Assembly: GCA_032622095.1 (NCBI GenBank)
Contig: CP136066.1
Span: 97,423,319-97,487,318 of the forward strand
DNA from: Siphonodentalium dalli
Taxonomy: Eukaryota > Mollusca > Scaphopoda > Gadilida > Siphonodentaliidae
Direction of reading: 5' to 3'
Length of the DNA stretch: 64,000 nt
The position numbers and the translations under genes were made by a program. Positions 10,881 through 22,981 of this stretch are shown in pieces. The first letter of the stretch is position 1; each line of letters begins with the position of its first letter. The notes under the pieces are model-generated. The model was not told the DNA's origin. It was given only the letters and a program-made list of their open reading frames with translations, and did not search any database.

Positions 10881-11488
10881 GACTTCGAGATCAGCTGTAG
10901 CTTTGGCCACAGCCGATGTCGGAAATAAGTCTGCGCATTTCCATATCCGAGGATTTCGTATGACGATGACCGCAGCTGCAGCCGTAACGAAGGCCATTTC
11001 AGTATCCAATACAAACAACATGAATTCCCTGTAATTTAATCAACGAATTTGAGGGTCTGGTCTCATATACTATATAGGGTTATCTGTTGATCAGACCCAA
11101 TGCTGTATATTTTATACTTTAAGAGCATTAATAAACATTATTTTATATAGGCCTAGGCATATTAAAAAAAAACATCGAATTAACTATAAACTCCACCATA
11201 AACTTTCCAAAAATAGTTTCATAAAATTAGATAGATAAGTGTTTTCATTAAACAACCATCGAACACAAAGATAAAAATCTACATGTATCAACTACACATT
11301 CACTTTTTTCATTCATTCAATCATTGTCTGCCTTTTTCATTTATTCAGTGTCCGCCATTTTGGATTTGATGAGTAGTACGGGAACTCGCAACAAGGATTT
11401 GGTGGAAACGTGACGCCACATATCCTGGTCATCGTTAACTTCGAGGTCCCATCTCCGGCTGCAACTAGCTGCAGCCGATCTCGAAGTC
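10881..11488. repeat. Inverted repeat, GACTTCGAGATC..GCTG
   Basis: GACTTCGAGATCAGCTGTAG at 10881 is mirrored by CTGCAGCCGATCTCGAAGTC, ending 11488. Similarity may extend outward to 10788 and about 11675 (GACTATATTT words). It is probably an old transposon. No TSD was resolved. Confidence 0.6.
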
Positions 11489-12011
11489 ACTCAATATAAC
11501 ACAGCGAATTAGTTAGATTTCAATGAGACACAAAACGTACCATACTAAAGTCACCATAAAATAATGCCACTACTAATTCAAACTCAGTGTTATGCAGATT
11601 TTGTCAACAAAATATAGTTCTCCGATTGGCCGCGATCTCCCGCCACACCATGATGAAAAATATAGTCTGATATTTCTTGATAGAACTTTTCAATATAAAA
11701 CTCTCTAATATATGCATATGGCAGACAGAGAAATACTCTTTAACGAGTCTTATGATTCATTTAGAGGATTGTTCAGTAAGTTCAATAAAGATCATATTAG
11801 CTGAGCATTCCTACAAATGAATTAATTGGAAGCCAGTAACTATACCTCAATGGGCATTCAGTTTTCAAGGATCTAGTCAGGATTATACCGGTAGGTTTAA
11901 ACTTTGTATTTTTTTTATGAAAACTAGTTTGTTTTTCAAATATTTCTATTGTATAAATATATATGTAACACGCTTGATCCTGGGCATGCTATCTGAAAGA
12001 AATATTATAAA

Positions 12012-12166
12012 GTTATTATACAATGTTGTGTACAGTCTGTGTTTTTCTTGTACGAGTGCAGGTTGTGGTGAATAGTCATATTGGACGTCGAGTCCAATAT
12101 GACTTTTCATCACAACCTGGACGAGTACAAGAAAAACTCATACTGTATACAACATTGTATAATGAC
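12012..12166. repeat. 155-bp foldback with AGTCATATTGGAC centre
   Basis: The arms pair from TTATTATACAATGTTGT to ACAACATTGTATAATGAC, with few mismatches. The centre is AGTCATATTGGAC/GTCCAATATGACT. The 92-codon ORF across it is an accident of the palindrome. Confidence 0.75.
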
Positions 12167-12426
12167 ATTTTTATTATCCATCTGTATGTTTATCCAAATT
12201 TTGGGAATAAAACTTTTGTGGTTATTTTTGATATTTGTCGGCATTTAATTCTCTATAATAGCCTGTATTTGATCATCAGAAAGCATGATTTGGAACAGTA
12301 AACACGGAAATGAAAAAAAAAACTCAATGTGGAAGTGAAACGTCTGCTAAATCCACCAGTGTTGCGCATGCATCACAATTTCACCGATTCATTTCATCAT
12401 AGTTAATTCGTGACGTCACCGAGTCC

Positions 12427-12490
12427 CGATAAAAAAGTCATATTGCACACTTGGGAGTCCATTATGACAGTCGGGTGTCCAATATGACTT
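12427..12490. repeat. Hairpin with AGTCATATTG words
   Basis: AAAAAAGTCATATTGCACAC pairs with GTGTCCAATATGACTTTTT. It shares the centre word with 12012-12166. A CRE (TGACGTCA, 12411-12418) lies on one side; CACGTG and CCAAT lie on the other, within 50 bp. Confidence 0.65.
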
Positions 12491-13106
12491 TTTCCCGGAT
12501 TATCACGTGGCGGCTTTTGCCCAATCAGAAATAGTGTTAGTTAATGGATGGATAATAAATTTTTATATCTCTACCAATTGATATATTGCTTCCTTTCAAT
12601 CTGTATATTTTTTTATTTATCTTTTTTTATTTTTATTCCCAATGAATTAGACAGATATAGATATGAAATGAGTATTTCTCTCATCTGAAATTTATAAAAT
12701 GAGTCTTAGAATTTTCAAGACGAGTTTCATAAATTTCATATAAGAGGAACACAAATTTCATATTCTATTTATCATATGACTCGATTTGATTTTTGTGTGA
12801 TATACTGCGCTGACTCGGCAGAAATCGGTTAAACTAAAATAATTCAGGTTAATGAAGCGCTTGCCTGAGACGCTTCATGACGTTATGAAGCGAATGTATG
12901 CATCCGCACATAAAACACAGTTCTGTGGTTCGATCCTAGTTACTGTTTCCAAAAAGATGTTAATGGAATTCCGTATATCACATAATTGTTCAGATACTCT
13001 TGACTTTAGGGAACATTTGCTTCAGGAGGATTTAGAGCTAAAAAATCCTAATATCCCATCACCATGTCAACTGTCACTAAATTCTCCCAACCTGCAAGTT
13101 CATTGA

Positions 13107-13810
13107 TAGTGTTGAAACGTTGATGAATTGTTCACCAAAAGTCGACTCCAGAATCTGAAGTCGATTAGTTGCATTAAATTCAGCACACTATGTTTTAACT
13201 GACAATGTTACAATATAATATACCAACAACGGCAAGGACAGTGTTAAAAGTTAAAACAAAAGCCGCGCTATTTAGTAGAATTACAAAATATACTTACAAA
13301 AACACCGGTTATGAATTTGACAATGTCGCTACTATAAAAAACATCGTTGCGCGATGACCGATCAAAGATAATAGTATCGGCAGCCACGCTTTTAATCCTT
13401 TGATGTTCTTTCAATTTGTGTCACATCACGTCAGTTTAATTGAATACAATAATTATACCAATACGTTTATTTCGTATTCTCATTCACTATGTTTGTAATT
13501 AATTCAGTATGAATATGGACTAATGTAACGCTAAACCAGAAACCTATACACACAAACCAACTTAGCCAAGACACCCGGTATTAGTTAGCTGGATGGATAC
13601 AAATTTAGTAGTACCGCCCACCAGTTTCCATCTTACGATCATAACACCTGCAAAAAATGGGAACAGCAGTAATCTTTTTATAGTACTCAATAGCCACATA
13701 GTAAAATGGAAGTTTTCCACGGGAATGGGTGGATGTTGATTTGTCAACTTTGACTTGATTTTTGACTGTCTATTACTCGACTACGAAAAACCCTAGTCGT
13801 TTCAACACTA
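13107..13810. mobile_element. hAT-like non-autonomous element, TAGTGTTGAAACG ends
   Basis: The 13-bp ends TAGTGTTGAAACG and CGTTTCAACACTA are perfect inverses. The flanks TTCATTGA (13099-13106) and TTCGTTAA (13811-13818) agree at six of eight positions, read as a decayed 8-bp TSD. No transposase was seen. Confidence 0.65.
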
Positions 13811-14710
13811 TTCGTTAAAGTACAATCAACAGACATTTTTAGTGTGCCAGTAATGTTATCATAATAAAATTAATAATATTGAAATAAAACAAAGATGTTT
13901 TAATTAAATTTAGCACTTCATGAATTTATATTTCACTCGGAATCATATTGTGAATGTATTATTCGCCATTTGAACTTGGATTTTAGAAGGCTTTTATGTC
14001 TGGTCCTTTGCCATTCATCATGTGGACATAAAATTTTCAGCTTGTTCGAATGTTTTCAATGAACAAAATACAAATTGAACATATCGGTAAGCGATTAAAT
14101 TATTCATATCGTTTCTGACATATTGTTAATGTTATTGTAAGTACGCCCCTTTATGAATGTTGGGAACAGCGTAGACTCTTGACAGATGAGAGATGATCGC
14201 TTCTGTGTCACCAAGTGCAGGCGTATTTTTTAAATTGTTCTATTTTAGATGCACATGAATTTGACCTAGAACTTTGCAGCTAATCGAAAATACACTTTGA
14301 AGAATTGACCAATCAAGTCAACAGAAGGTGTTATTAGTTACTAACTAATAACACATGCAATTATGAACCACCCAAAGCCCAATAAAAGGTACAATTCATA
14401 TGACAAAGCAATATATAAAAATTAGAGCATTGTAAATGCAATATAAATAATATTGTAAACTTGATATGTCACTTGTATTTCTAGATAGATAGCATTATAT
14501 GTGTTGATAGCTTTATAATTCCATGTATTGCCTTTGATAAACATAGGACTGGCCATGATGTCTTCCTGTTTGTCCCAGCAGCATATAACTCAATAATTAA
14601 AATTGGTTGCCAGTAGACTTAGACCTCAAAGTTCTTGCTTTTATATCTAAATTGTTTCTATAAACACTTATATTGAAAAATGCACTACAAGTATGCTTGC
14701 TATTTTTACC
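13811..14710. other. Intergenic stretch without recognised gene
   Basis: AT-rich and without credible ORFs or repeats shared with the rest of the window. The only structure noted is a palindrome at 14328-14354 (GTGTTATTAGTTA and its inverse). Confidence 0.5.
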
Positions 14711-14962
14711 AAGCCTTGAAATAGGGTGTCTGTCATTTGCAGAATGAGGTCCCCAGAGGGTGAATTTAGTGATGCTACCCCGCATAGTGGGCTAGCATCA
14801 CCAAATTCACCCTCTGGGAACCTCATTCTGCTGAGGTGTAAGCAGAATGAGGTCCCCAGAGGGTGAATTTGGTGATGCTAGCCTGCTATGCGGGGTAGCA
14901 TCACTAAATTCACCCTCTGGGGACCTCATTCTGCAAATGACAGACACCCTATTTCAAGGCTT
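14711..14962. mobile_element. Double-hairpin element without core
   Basis: Two CAGAATGAGGTCC hairpins are joined by only CTGAGGTGTAAG, so the ~195-bp core of 8624-9055 is gone. The outer ends AAGCCTTGAAATAGGGTGTC and its inverse are perfect. The GGG in this end word is present in both ends, but the copy at 15840 has GTG in both. Confidence 0.85.
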
Positions 14963-15080
14963 GATTTTTACCCAGCTTGTATGTTTTCCTTTGAAACAGT
15001 TTTATTTTTTTGGTGTTGAAATAATATTTGTGAGTCAAGGCCATATGTATGAAAAGATAAATACATTTATTACATTCCTA

Positions 15081-15293
15081 CAGTAATGCCCTAAATAATC
15101 CACCCCTTAACCACATCAGAATTATGGGTAACTTTTCAGGTTTTAGTTGGAAATATGGCTTGTTGCCATTCATCAGAAAGCTCTCAGTGAAAGCTTTCCG
15201 ATGAATGGCAACAAGCCATATTTCCGACTAAATCCTGAAAAGTTACCCATAATTCAGCTATGGTTAAGGGGTCGATTACTTAGGGCATTACCG
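15081..15293. mobile_element. TA-flanked hairpin MITE (copy c)
   Basis: TA occurs at 15079-15080 and 15294-15295. It has full-length arms. Both arms read ACCCCTTAACC, where other copies read ACTCCTTAACC. Confidence 0.88.
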
Positions 15294-15839
15294 TATGTGT
15301 GATTTATCTTGGTTTCTCAAGTGATTATAAACGATAATTTCACTTGTGAATCATGTCACTTTAACTAGCATGTTATGTATCCATATGCGCTTTAGAAATG
15401 TATGCTTCATAGGTATATATAAGTAATATTCAGATTTTCAGGTAAAGATGTTTATAGTGGAATATTATTAACAGAATAACCACTTGATTGAACTGGAGAC
15501 ATGATATAATTCATTCGAGGCAGGGACTATCTTGTAAAACACTCGAGCGCAATACGCTCTTGTGTATGTACAACGTTCCTGCCTATCATGAATTATTTCA
15601 CATCACCAGTTAAATTAAGTGCTTATTTGCTATGTATTCTTGTACAAGCTTATTCAGAACATTTAAAGATTTGATAGTTTTGTTTTTGGGTGTTAAAATA
15701 AAATTTGTGAGTGGAGGCCTTATGGCTGAAAACATATAATATGTTATTCTGGTTATTTAATATTTAAAGCGACATTGATAAATTACCTTACAAATAGTGG
15801 ACAACTTCTAAAGCTCTTGGTTGACAGAGAAGGTAGTCT

Positions 15840-15986
15840 AGCCTTGAAATAGTGTGTCTGTCATTTGCAGAATGAGGTCCCCAGAGGGTGAATTTAGTGA
15901 TGCTACCCCACATAGCGGGGTAGCATCACTAAATTCACCCTCTGGGGACCTCATTCTGCAAATGACAGACACACTATTTCAAGGCT
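15840..15986. mobile_element. Single-hairpin derivative of CAGAATGAGGTCC family
   Basis: One hairpin with outer ends AGCCTTGAAATAGTGTGTC, almost perfectly self-complementary over 147 bp. It is the shortest of the three forms in this window. Confidence 0.85.
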
Positions 15987-16423
15987 TGAAGGTAGTAGTT
16001 TTCTTTATGAAGCTTTCCGTTGTTATACAACTCTGACATATTTTGGTTGAAACTGTGGAAATCATTTATCATTTTTAGGTGACCTAAATGTTTACAATTT
16101 GGTTTTTAACACATTTTCCCTCAACAAGTAATAATAAGCGCATATTTGGCTTTTTCATTCTATGACAGACAAAAGTAGTAATTGTCCTTGATAAGCGTTC
16201 CATCATCATACAACTTTGAGATTTGTTGTTTACATTGTAGATTTAATGAATTATCCCTCCTTTATCACGTTTTGGTAAACAATTTGTGTGAAATTTGCTT
16301 TCTAATGCATCTCTCCTTGAGATATAAGCCACCTGTAAAGATTTTGTCGACATTTTGCAGTTTTGAATCTGGAATAAATTTTTAACACTTTACTAAATAT
16401 TCTATTACGATTGGTTCCCTTAG

Positions 16424-16600
16424 GAAATGTTCAGATAAAAAGTTTGACAAATGGTATCATGCTGCTTCTTAAGCTTATTATCAGAACACTTCCCACCAAT
16501 TAATAAGATTCTTTCTGCATTTGTATTAAGTGTCGTCTGTTTGTTATCTGCTTATATTTCCTGAACACCCCTCCAGATGAATAATAGACAATTCCAATGG
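16424..16600 (+). repeat. Dispersed repeat, AATGTTCAGATAA family (copy 3)
   Basis: Same word order as 10177-10345: AATGTTCAGATAAAAAG, CCCACCAATTAATAAGA, CCAGATGAATAATAGAC. Confidence 0.7.
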
Positions 16601-16970
16601 ATTATCCCATGACAGTGTTTGGCACAAGGATACTACTGTTGTATTTATTGTTAGTGATCTCATGTGAGATAATCAGTGCAGCTTTATATTTATATCACAT
16701 GTTGCTCTCTAGGATTAAATCAAAACTGCATTAATTAATTACTCACATGAAGTTGTGTAAGTTGAAAGTTCCATCCATGACATTAAATTAGAATAATTTC
16801 TTTAGTTTATGTTTCACTGAATTCATAATATTTATAATCTAGCATAATATTAGCATGTTCTAGTCATTATTCATATTTTATTTATACGGAGTATGTTATT
16901 ATTCAATTGAAACTTAAATGTGATGTTTGAAAGTGTCTTCCACACAGCTGTATGATTGCCTGCATTTTAA

Positions 16971-17172
16971 TCCTTTCATGACGGGACTGGGCTGGTGTAG
17001 CATTAAAGATCCTGTGCCATTGCATTCTCTTATCTATGTTTAAGGTAAATATTGTTTGGCCAATGTGTTCTCTTATATATGCAAGGCTCCCTTATGGTAG
17101 ACTCGGATATTTAAGAGAATGCATTGGCACAGGAATTTCACAAAATTTCAGGAAGCTCCAGTCATGGAAGGG
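16971..17172. mobile_element. piggyBac-like MITE (copy 3)
   Basis: TTAA (16967-16970) precedes TCCTTTCATGACGGGAC, and GTCATGGAAGGG precedes TTAA (17173-17176). It is shorter than copy 2 because part of the left half is missing. Confidence 0.78.
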
Positions 17173-17252
17173 TTAAGCTAAATTATTCAATATTTACTGA
17201 GAAATAATGAGATTAATTTGAGTTATTTTTTTTTTTCAGAAGCTAACACATT

Positions 17253-17410
17253 CAGTAAAGCCCTAATTAATCCACTCCTTAACCAAAGCAGAATTATGGG
17301 TAATTTTTCACGATTCGATGAATGGCAACAAGCCATATTTCCGACTAAATCCTGAAAAATTACCCATAATTCTGCTTTGGTTAAGGAGTCGATTAATTAG
17401 GGCATTACTG
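17253..17410. mobile_element. TA-flanked hairpin MITE (copy d, left arm and loop deleted)
   Basis: The right end is followed by TA (17411-17412). The inner left arm and the loop are missing. Both surviving outer arms read CCAAAGCAG (others CCACAGCAG) and GGGTAATTTTTCA. Confidence 0.85.
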
Positions 17411-17629
17411 TATGAATATAACATACAATGGTATGAACTCTATTGGTGTGTGTTAACACTATTATCAACAAGATGGTACGGTACACCGTTGGATACCAAT
17501 TATAAATTTTCATGTTTAACCAAGTCTAATTTCATAATCTTTTCACATAAAAAAAAAGAAGAAACCCAGACTCATTTAAAACTGGTAAAAAAAAGTACTA
17601 ATTGGCCTCTGATGGTGCTCTCTCTCATA

Positions 17630-17920
17630 TGTGACCGTCATATCAAAACCAGTTGTAAGTCGAATAATATTTTATTTGAGTTTTTCGTTGCATGCTATAG
17701 AGTGTGATAAGAGCTTTACAAAGGTCACACACTTAAGGGGGTACCTTTTTACAAACTTCACTTTATGCAACTTTATGTCGACAGAGTTGAGCTATATACA
17801 ATTGTGTCAAAAACAAAAAAATCAAAAAAAATCGGATTTTTTGCATTTTTATTATGTTTTATGTATTTTCTCAGTATTAGAAATCCTGACTTACGACTGG
17901 TTTTGATATGGCGTGTCACA
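17630..17920. mobile_element. TA-flanked TIR element, CATATCAAAACCAG ends
   Basis: The ends TGTGACCGTCATATCAAAAC and the inverse of TGTGACACGCCATATCAAAA continue into CAGTTGTAAGTC / CAGTCGTAAGTC. TA at 17628-17629 and 17921-17922 fits a Tc1/mariner-type target. It is 291 bp with an A-rich centre. The ORFs overlapping it are not genes. Confidence 0.75.
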
Positions 17921-18532
17921 TATGGCCACACTCTCATTCATCTGCAAATACCTTTATGTATACATATATGTTATGTTATTTCACATGCTATGCACATTGT
18001 ATGTATTATAGCCAGGGAGCTCTGAGTTCAAAGGGTAATAAATATAGGATACTTTGGATCAAACTTTGTCAGTTAAAATAAAATTGGGAATTGAGGATTT
18101 TGAAGAACTCACATTTGTTTTGACACTAAACCATTAAAAATGTCCTAAGCCAATTTTCATCTTCCATGCAAATAAATCATGAAAATTCATTGCTATGAAC
18201 AACATATTCTAACACGTCGACATCACGAAGCCCCCAAAATAACATCCAAACTAATACAATTAATGTTGTCTAATAGACAGGTGTAGCGGAGCAGGGGGGC
18301 ATGTAGGGGGTCCAGCCTCCCCTCTGTATTGTCATTGACTGACACCTGCATAAATGCATATACCAGTCCTTCCCAGGAGACAGAAGCGATTGCTCTCGCA
18401 CTCGTAATTTTCAATTCATGGGTGCTAAAATTTCCTCATGGGAAGGACTGCATTTTCATGTATTGACCTTTTCGAAAAGTGTCCTTCTGAAATCTGTGCT
18501 GTAGGGTTTACACAAAATATATTTCTCTTTTA

Positions 18533-19647
18533 CACCCAGTTCAGACAGACGTGCTATCGAAGCGTCAAATTCAATTGTGCCATATATTTTATTTTGATGC
18601 AACGATAACACGTCTGAATCATATAAGTTTCTTCAGACGGAATTAATTCATCAGACGAATTTAAATCATGTTTGATTCAGACACACACACTATCGACGCG
18701 TCAAATTCAATTCTTCGGCACTTTCCATGATATACTAATGAGGAAATCACCCGCCGTCGAGGGGAAAACCTCAAGCATGACATTATTAACGGACTGCTCT
18801 TTCAAGTTCAACAAGTATAGTTCATATTTTGAGTGGCATGTGTTTTCGGTCACGCATGCATACTTCAGGAAATATATGATATTTGTAGTAGTACACCCAA
18901 CTCAATAATCTTAGATAAAAATATATACTTTTATTTTAAATCTCTGTAGGCTTGTAAACTCGCACTGTGTATGTATGGTAAAGTCACATTTCCAAATTAT
19001 TATTATTTTATTTTTTTTCAATCCAGGAGGGGCATGGCTGTATTGGTGATGGGCTACATGGTGTGCGCATTCGACTTATATACATATTATATGCATAGAT
19101 TATGCTTATCTGTGGCTATATATGTATGTTTCAATATAATGTATTGCAAATTTGAAATGGGGGTAAATATGCTCCCATCAAGTTGACCATGTAGGCATGA
19201 CCTTAAATTTCAAATAATTTTAAACAGCCATTTAATATTTGCATTAGAATAGTAAATACCACTAATTGTACATGGACAACTCTTGAGTTGCGACAAAGGA
19301 TAGCCTAAATGGGATCAGAAATATTCCAAAACATGTGGGGGTTTTCCGCGACTAGATTTAAGATCGAACACATGCGCTGCATATGTAGGCCTATATGATA
19401 TATACATGATCCTGTGTGTGTAGACTTTGCTCAGAGACAGAAACGAATAACCATGCGTTTACAATTATGAACATGTACCATGTTCTGACATCCAGTACTG
19501 GCAGTAGTATGCATGTTTCACAGTTTTGAATTAAAATTGACACGTCTATAGTACGTCTGTCTGAATGGAAACTCATTTGGACAGACAATCGATGAAATTA
19601 ATGAATTAAATTTGATGCGTTTTTAGCACGTCTGTCTGAACCGGGTG
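18533..19647. mobile_element. 1.1-kb element with CACCCAGTTCAGACAGACGT ends
   Basis: The left end CACCCAGTTCAGACAGACGT is mirrored by ACGTCTGTCTGAACCGGGTG. TTTA lies outside both ends (18529-18532 and 19648-19651), a possible 4-bp TSD. Subterminal copies of TTCAGAC, CGTCAAATTCAATT and the inverse lie 70-150 bp inside each end, as in transposase-binding arrays. No transposase ORF is present. Confidence 0.7.
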
Positions 19648-19770
19648 TTTAGCAGATTATGTGTCAATTGTTCGTATTATGCATGTTTCTATTTAAATGT
19701 AACTGTCCTGAAATATAAGCCATATGTTTGTTGTGCTGAATAGAATTATATACAGGTTTCATTTTTGGGG

Positions 19771-20400
19771 TAGGCCCCTGCAGATATTCGATATTTGTGT
19801 TATTCAATTCAACTTCGATATTCGATTCAAATTTCACTCCACTTTGAAACAAGAATAGTAATTCTGAATACTTAAAAACAGTTAATGTGAACATAATGCA
19901 ATTGTCGGTGACATTTTAATTGCAACTATGCTGCGAAGTATAAAAGGTAGCTACATTCGTAATTATTATTCCCTCAAAATCTACCATTTTAACAACTTTA
20001 ACTGTTCTAATATACTTTTTTCGCCACCGTGAATATAATTTATTCTGAGGACATTCAGTTGGAAATGGAAAGATAATTCATGCACAATTATGTCTAACAG
20101 TACGTCACATGACCGCCCATACACACAATTAGATGTATTAATTTTTTTTTTTTTATTTACCACACACGAAAATTTACGAAATGGTATTTTTCCAAATTGT
20201 TTCTTATATTTTGAACAAATAATGCCTTTAATGGCCGATCCACCATTCACAAAAACGGTGACATGTTTTATGTTAAAATAGATCATTCAGACATACCGAC
20301 GAAACATATCTTGACCAAGATTGTTAAATATTTTATACGTTTTCAAATTTTGCAGGAGCTGATCAAAATTTTAATAAAAACCCATTATTCGCAGGGCCTA
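19771..20400. mobile_element. hAT-like element, CCCTGCGAAT family, with MITE at its right end
   Basis: The left end TAGGCCCCTGCAGATATTCG matches the inverse of the right end TATTCGCAGGGCCTA. The left flank TTTTGGGG (19763-19770) reappears as TGTTGGGG at 20616-20623, beyond a 213-bp MITE. The MITE therefore entered at the element's terminal TA, and seven of eight TSD bases remain. Confidence 0.7.
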
Positions 20401-20613
20401 CAGTAATGCCCTAATTAATCGACTGCTTAACCACAGCAGAATTATGGGTAACTTTTCAGGATTTAGTCGGAAATATGGCTTGTTGCCATTCATCGGAAAG
20501 CTCTCCCCGAGAGTTTTCCGATGAATGGCAACAAGCCATATTTCCGACTAAATCCTGAAAAGTTTCCCATAATTTTGCTGTGGTTAAGCAGTCGATTAAT
20601 TAGGGCATTACTG
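20401..20613. mobile_element. TA-flanked hairpin MITE (copy e, best preserved)
   Basis: TA occurs at 20399-20400 and 20614-20615. The 213 bp is almost fully self-complementary around a short CCCCGAGAG loop. Both arms read GACTGCTTAACC, where all other copies read CTCC or CCCC at that place. Confidence 0.9.
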
Positions 20614-21100
20614 TATGTTGGGGTTTGGAAATATGAATGAATCTTGAATGTAATGTACATAGACATAACTTATTGAAATAGCTTGCTGCATGGGTCTGTT
20701 TTGCAATAAAAATCAAATTTTTAGTCGAGGAGACTTTAAATCTGTTGTACATTCTTGTTTGACAATTTGAAAGGTTTGAGACTTGTTTTTAAGATTGATT
20801 TTCATTTTTATCATATTTGTTTGCAATTAAAAGTTTGAACATTCTTTAGTTTTGTGTCTGATATTTAATCGATGCTGTTTCCAAAACAGTGAACATTGTT
20901 CTGTGAGTATCAATCCTGGATGACAGCAAATTGGTGTTACCTTTCTGCAAACCTGACTTTATAGTCAGATATCCACATCTTGTGAAAATTAAGCTATACT
21001 GTTAAAATAAAGTTAAGCACCCCCCCCCCCCCCTACCCTTTTGTATATGAAGTATGTAATCCTAGCCACGAAAGACAAGAATGTTTATTTAAACTTTTTA

Positions 21101-22286
21101 TTAGCTCAACTTGATGGTCAAGTTTGAGCTATTGCCATGGGTTGGTGTCCATCGTCCTTTTCGTACCCTACAGACCACATCTTTCATTCGATCATCACCA
21201 CCAAACTTCATATGAATCTTCGGGGTGACCTCTAGATGGGAGCTATCATTTGTTAAAAAACATGGCCGCCAGAAGCCATCTTGGATTTCAAATTTTATTC
21301 CATCCTGCAGCCCACATTTATTGGAGAATTGTTTTTTTAAAATTTACAGGCATGTTTAGGATCATCTCTAGATGGGAGCTATCGATAGTGAACAATTTTC
21401 GATGAAAAACATGGCCACTGGCAGCCATCTTGGATTTTACTCTAAATCCTTTGCCACACCCTACAGTCCACATCACTCATTCAATCATCACCAAACTTCA
21501 TATGGATCTTCGGGGTGACTTCTAGATGGGAGCCATCAATTTTTTTCCGGAATTTGTTGAACATCATGGCCGCGAGCAGACATCTTGTATTTTACTCTTT
21601 TTATGACTAAATCCTTTGGCCTGTAGGGTGGGCCACTTGCCTCATCCAATCATCACCAAACTTGATAGGTATCTTCAAGGGAGTCGTCATTTTTTTTTCT
21701 TCAGAAACTCAAAGAATTGTTTTGAAAATTTAAAGGCATGTTTTGATCACCTCTTGGTAGGAGCTATCAAATTTGAGCGATTTTCGATGGAAAACATGGC
21801 CGCCACCAGATATCTTGGATTTTACTCTTTGCATGACTAATCCTTTGGCACATCCTACAGACCACATCCCTCATCACCAAACTTCATATGGATCTTTGGG
21901 TGACCACTAAATGGGAGCCAAATTATTTTCTCGTATTTCATTGAAAAAAACATGGCTGCCAAATGGCCATCTTGGATTTTACTCTCTGTATGACTAAATC
22001 GGCGCGCCCAAGAGGCAACTCTCTCATCCGATCAGCGCCAAACTTCATATGGATCTTCGGAGTGACCTCTATATGGGAGTCATCTCGGATAATACTCTTT
22101 TGGCATTGTGGGGATACAATTTTGACTGCATCATTTGGCACTCCAACAGCCGAACTTTTTGGATCTTCAGGGTAACATCTAGTTACTTAAGCATATAAAC
22201 TGTCTGAGTTCCCTATCGCTCTATGGACTGTAATATGGGATGATCTCATTTCCAAGTTGAGCTACAGTGTCATTGACACTTTCATT
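21101..22286 (+). mobile_element. AGCTCAACTT element with CATCTTGGATTTTACTCTTT units (copy 1)
   Basis: It opens TTAGCTCAACTTGATGGTCA and ends AAGTTGAGCTACAGTGTCAT followed by TGACACTTTCATT. Inside are diverged units built on AAAACATGGCCGCC, CATCTTGGATTTTACTCTTT and ATGACTAAATCCTTT. Terminal inverted AGCTCAACTT words and the small hairpin GTGTCATTGACAC near one end recall non-autonomous Helitron-type or oyster pearl-type elements, but the class is inference. Confidence 0.7.
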
Positions 22287-22981
22287 GTGGAATTCTTGTC
22301 CTAATACAGGGCCTCAATAACTGTGCTTGAGAAGATCACAACATAAAGTCAATATACTGGTATAGTGGGACCACATCGTGCACCTGTAACATCCCCGATG
22401 TGGCATGCTGCTAATCACTTTCACATTTCTGTTGCCCAACCACATGCTTTTGTAATCGCTCTGTGATTTATAAGTTTGTGATTAGGCAAATGTCTTTAAA
22501 CGACAAATTAAATGTTATTGGGATAGCTATTTATGAATATCACAGATAAGTCAAAATTGGTATTAGGCAGGCCTCAGCCTAGGGGTTCAGAACAGGGAGA
22601 CTTGAAGTCTCCCTCCAGGAAATTTAGGGAGACTTCATGAAATTTAGGGAGAAGTGGGGGAGACTACCAAAATTGACAATTTTCAAATATCGCTTTATTT
22701 TATATTAAACATCAATAAAAAAATTAAAAAGTTAAAATAAGAAATAAAACTAAAAAATGTTGACTTTATCTGAAATTAGCCTAATTAATTGTTATTATAC
22801 ATGATTTGCGGACTAGATCAGATGATGCATGTAACTTTTTAAGTTTAATTTGGTCACGGCTGTAATGTGGGTGTCCGCTAAAATAAACAATAAGGACTAG
22901 CTAACAAAGAAGTTGCTAAAGCTTTTATTAATTAATGGCCTCCCTTAATTAATACCAACATCACTGGTATAATCCGATTAA

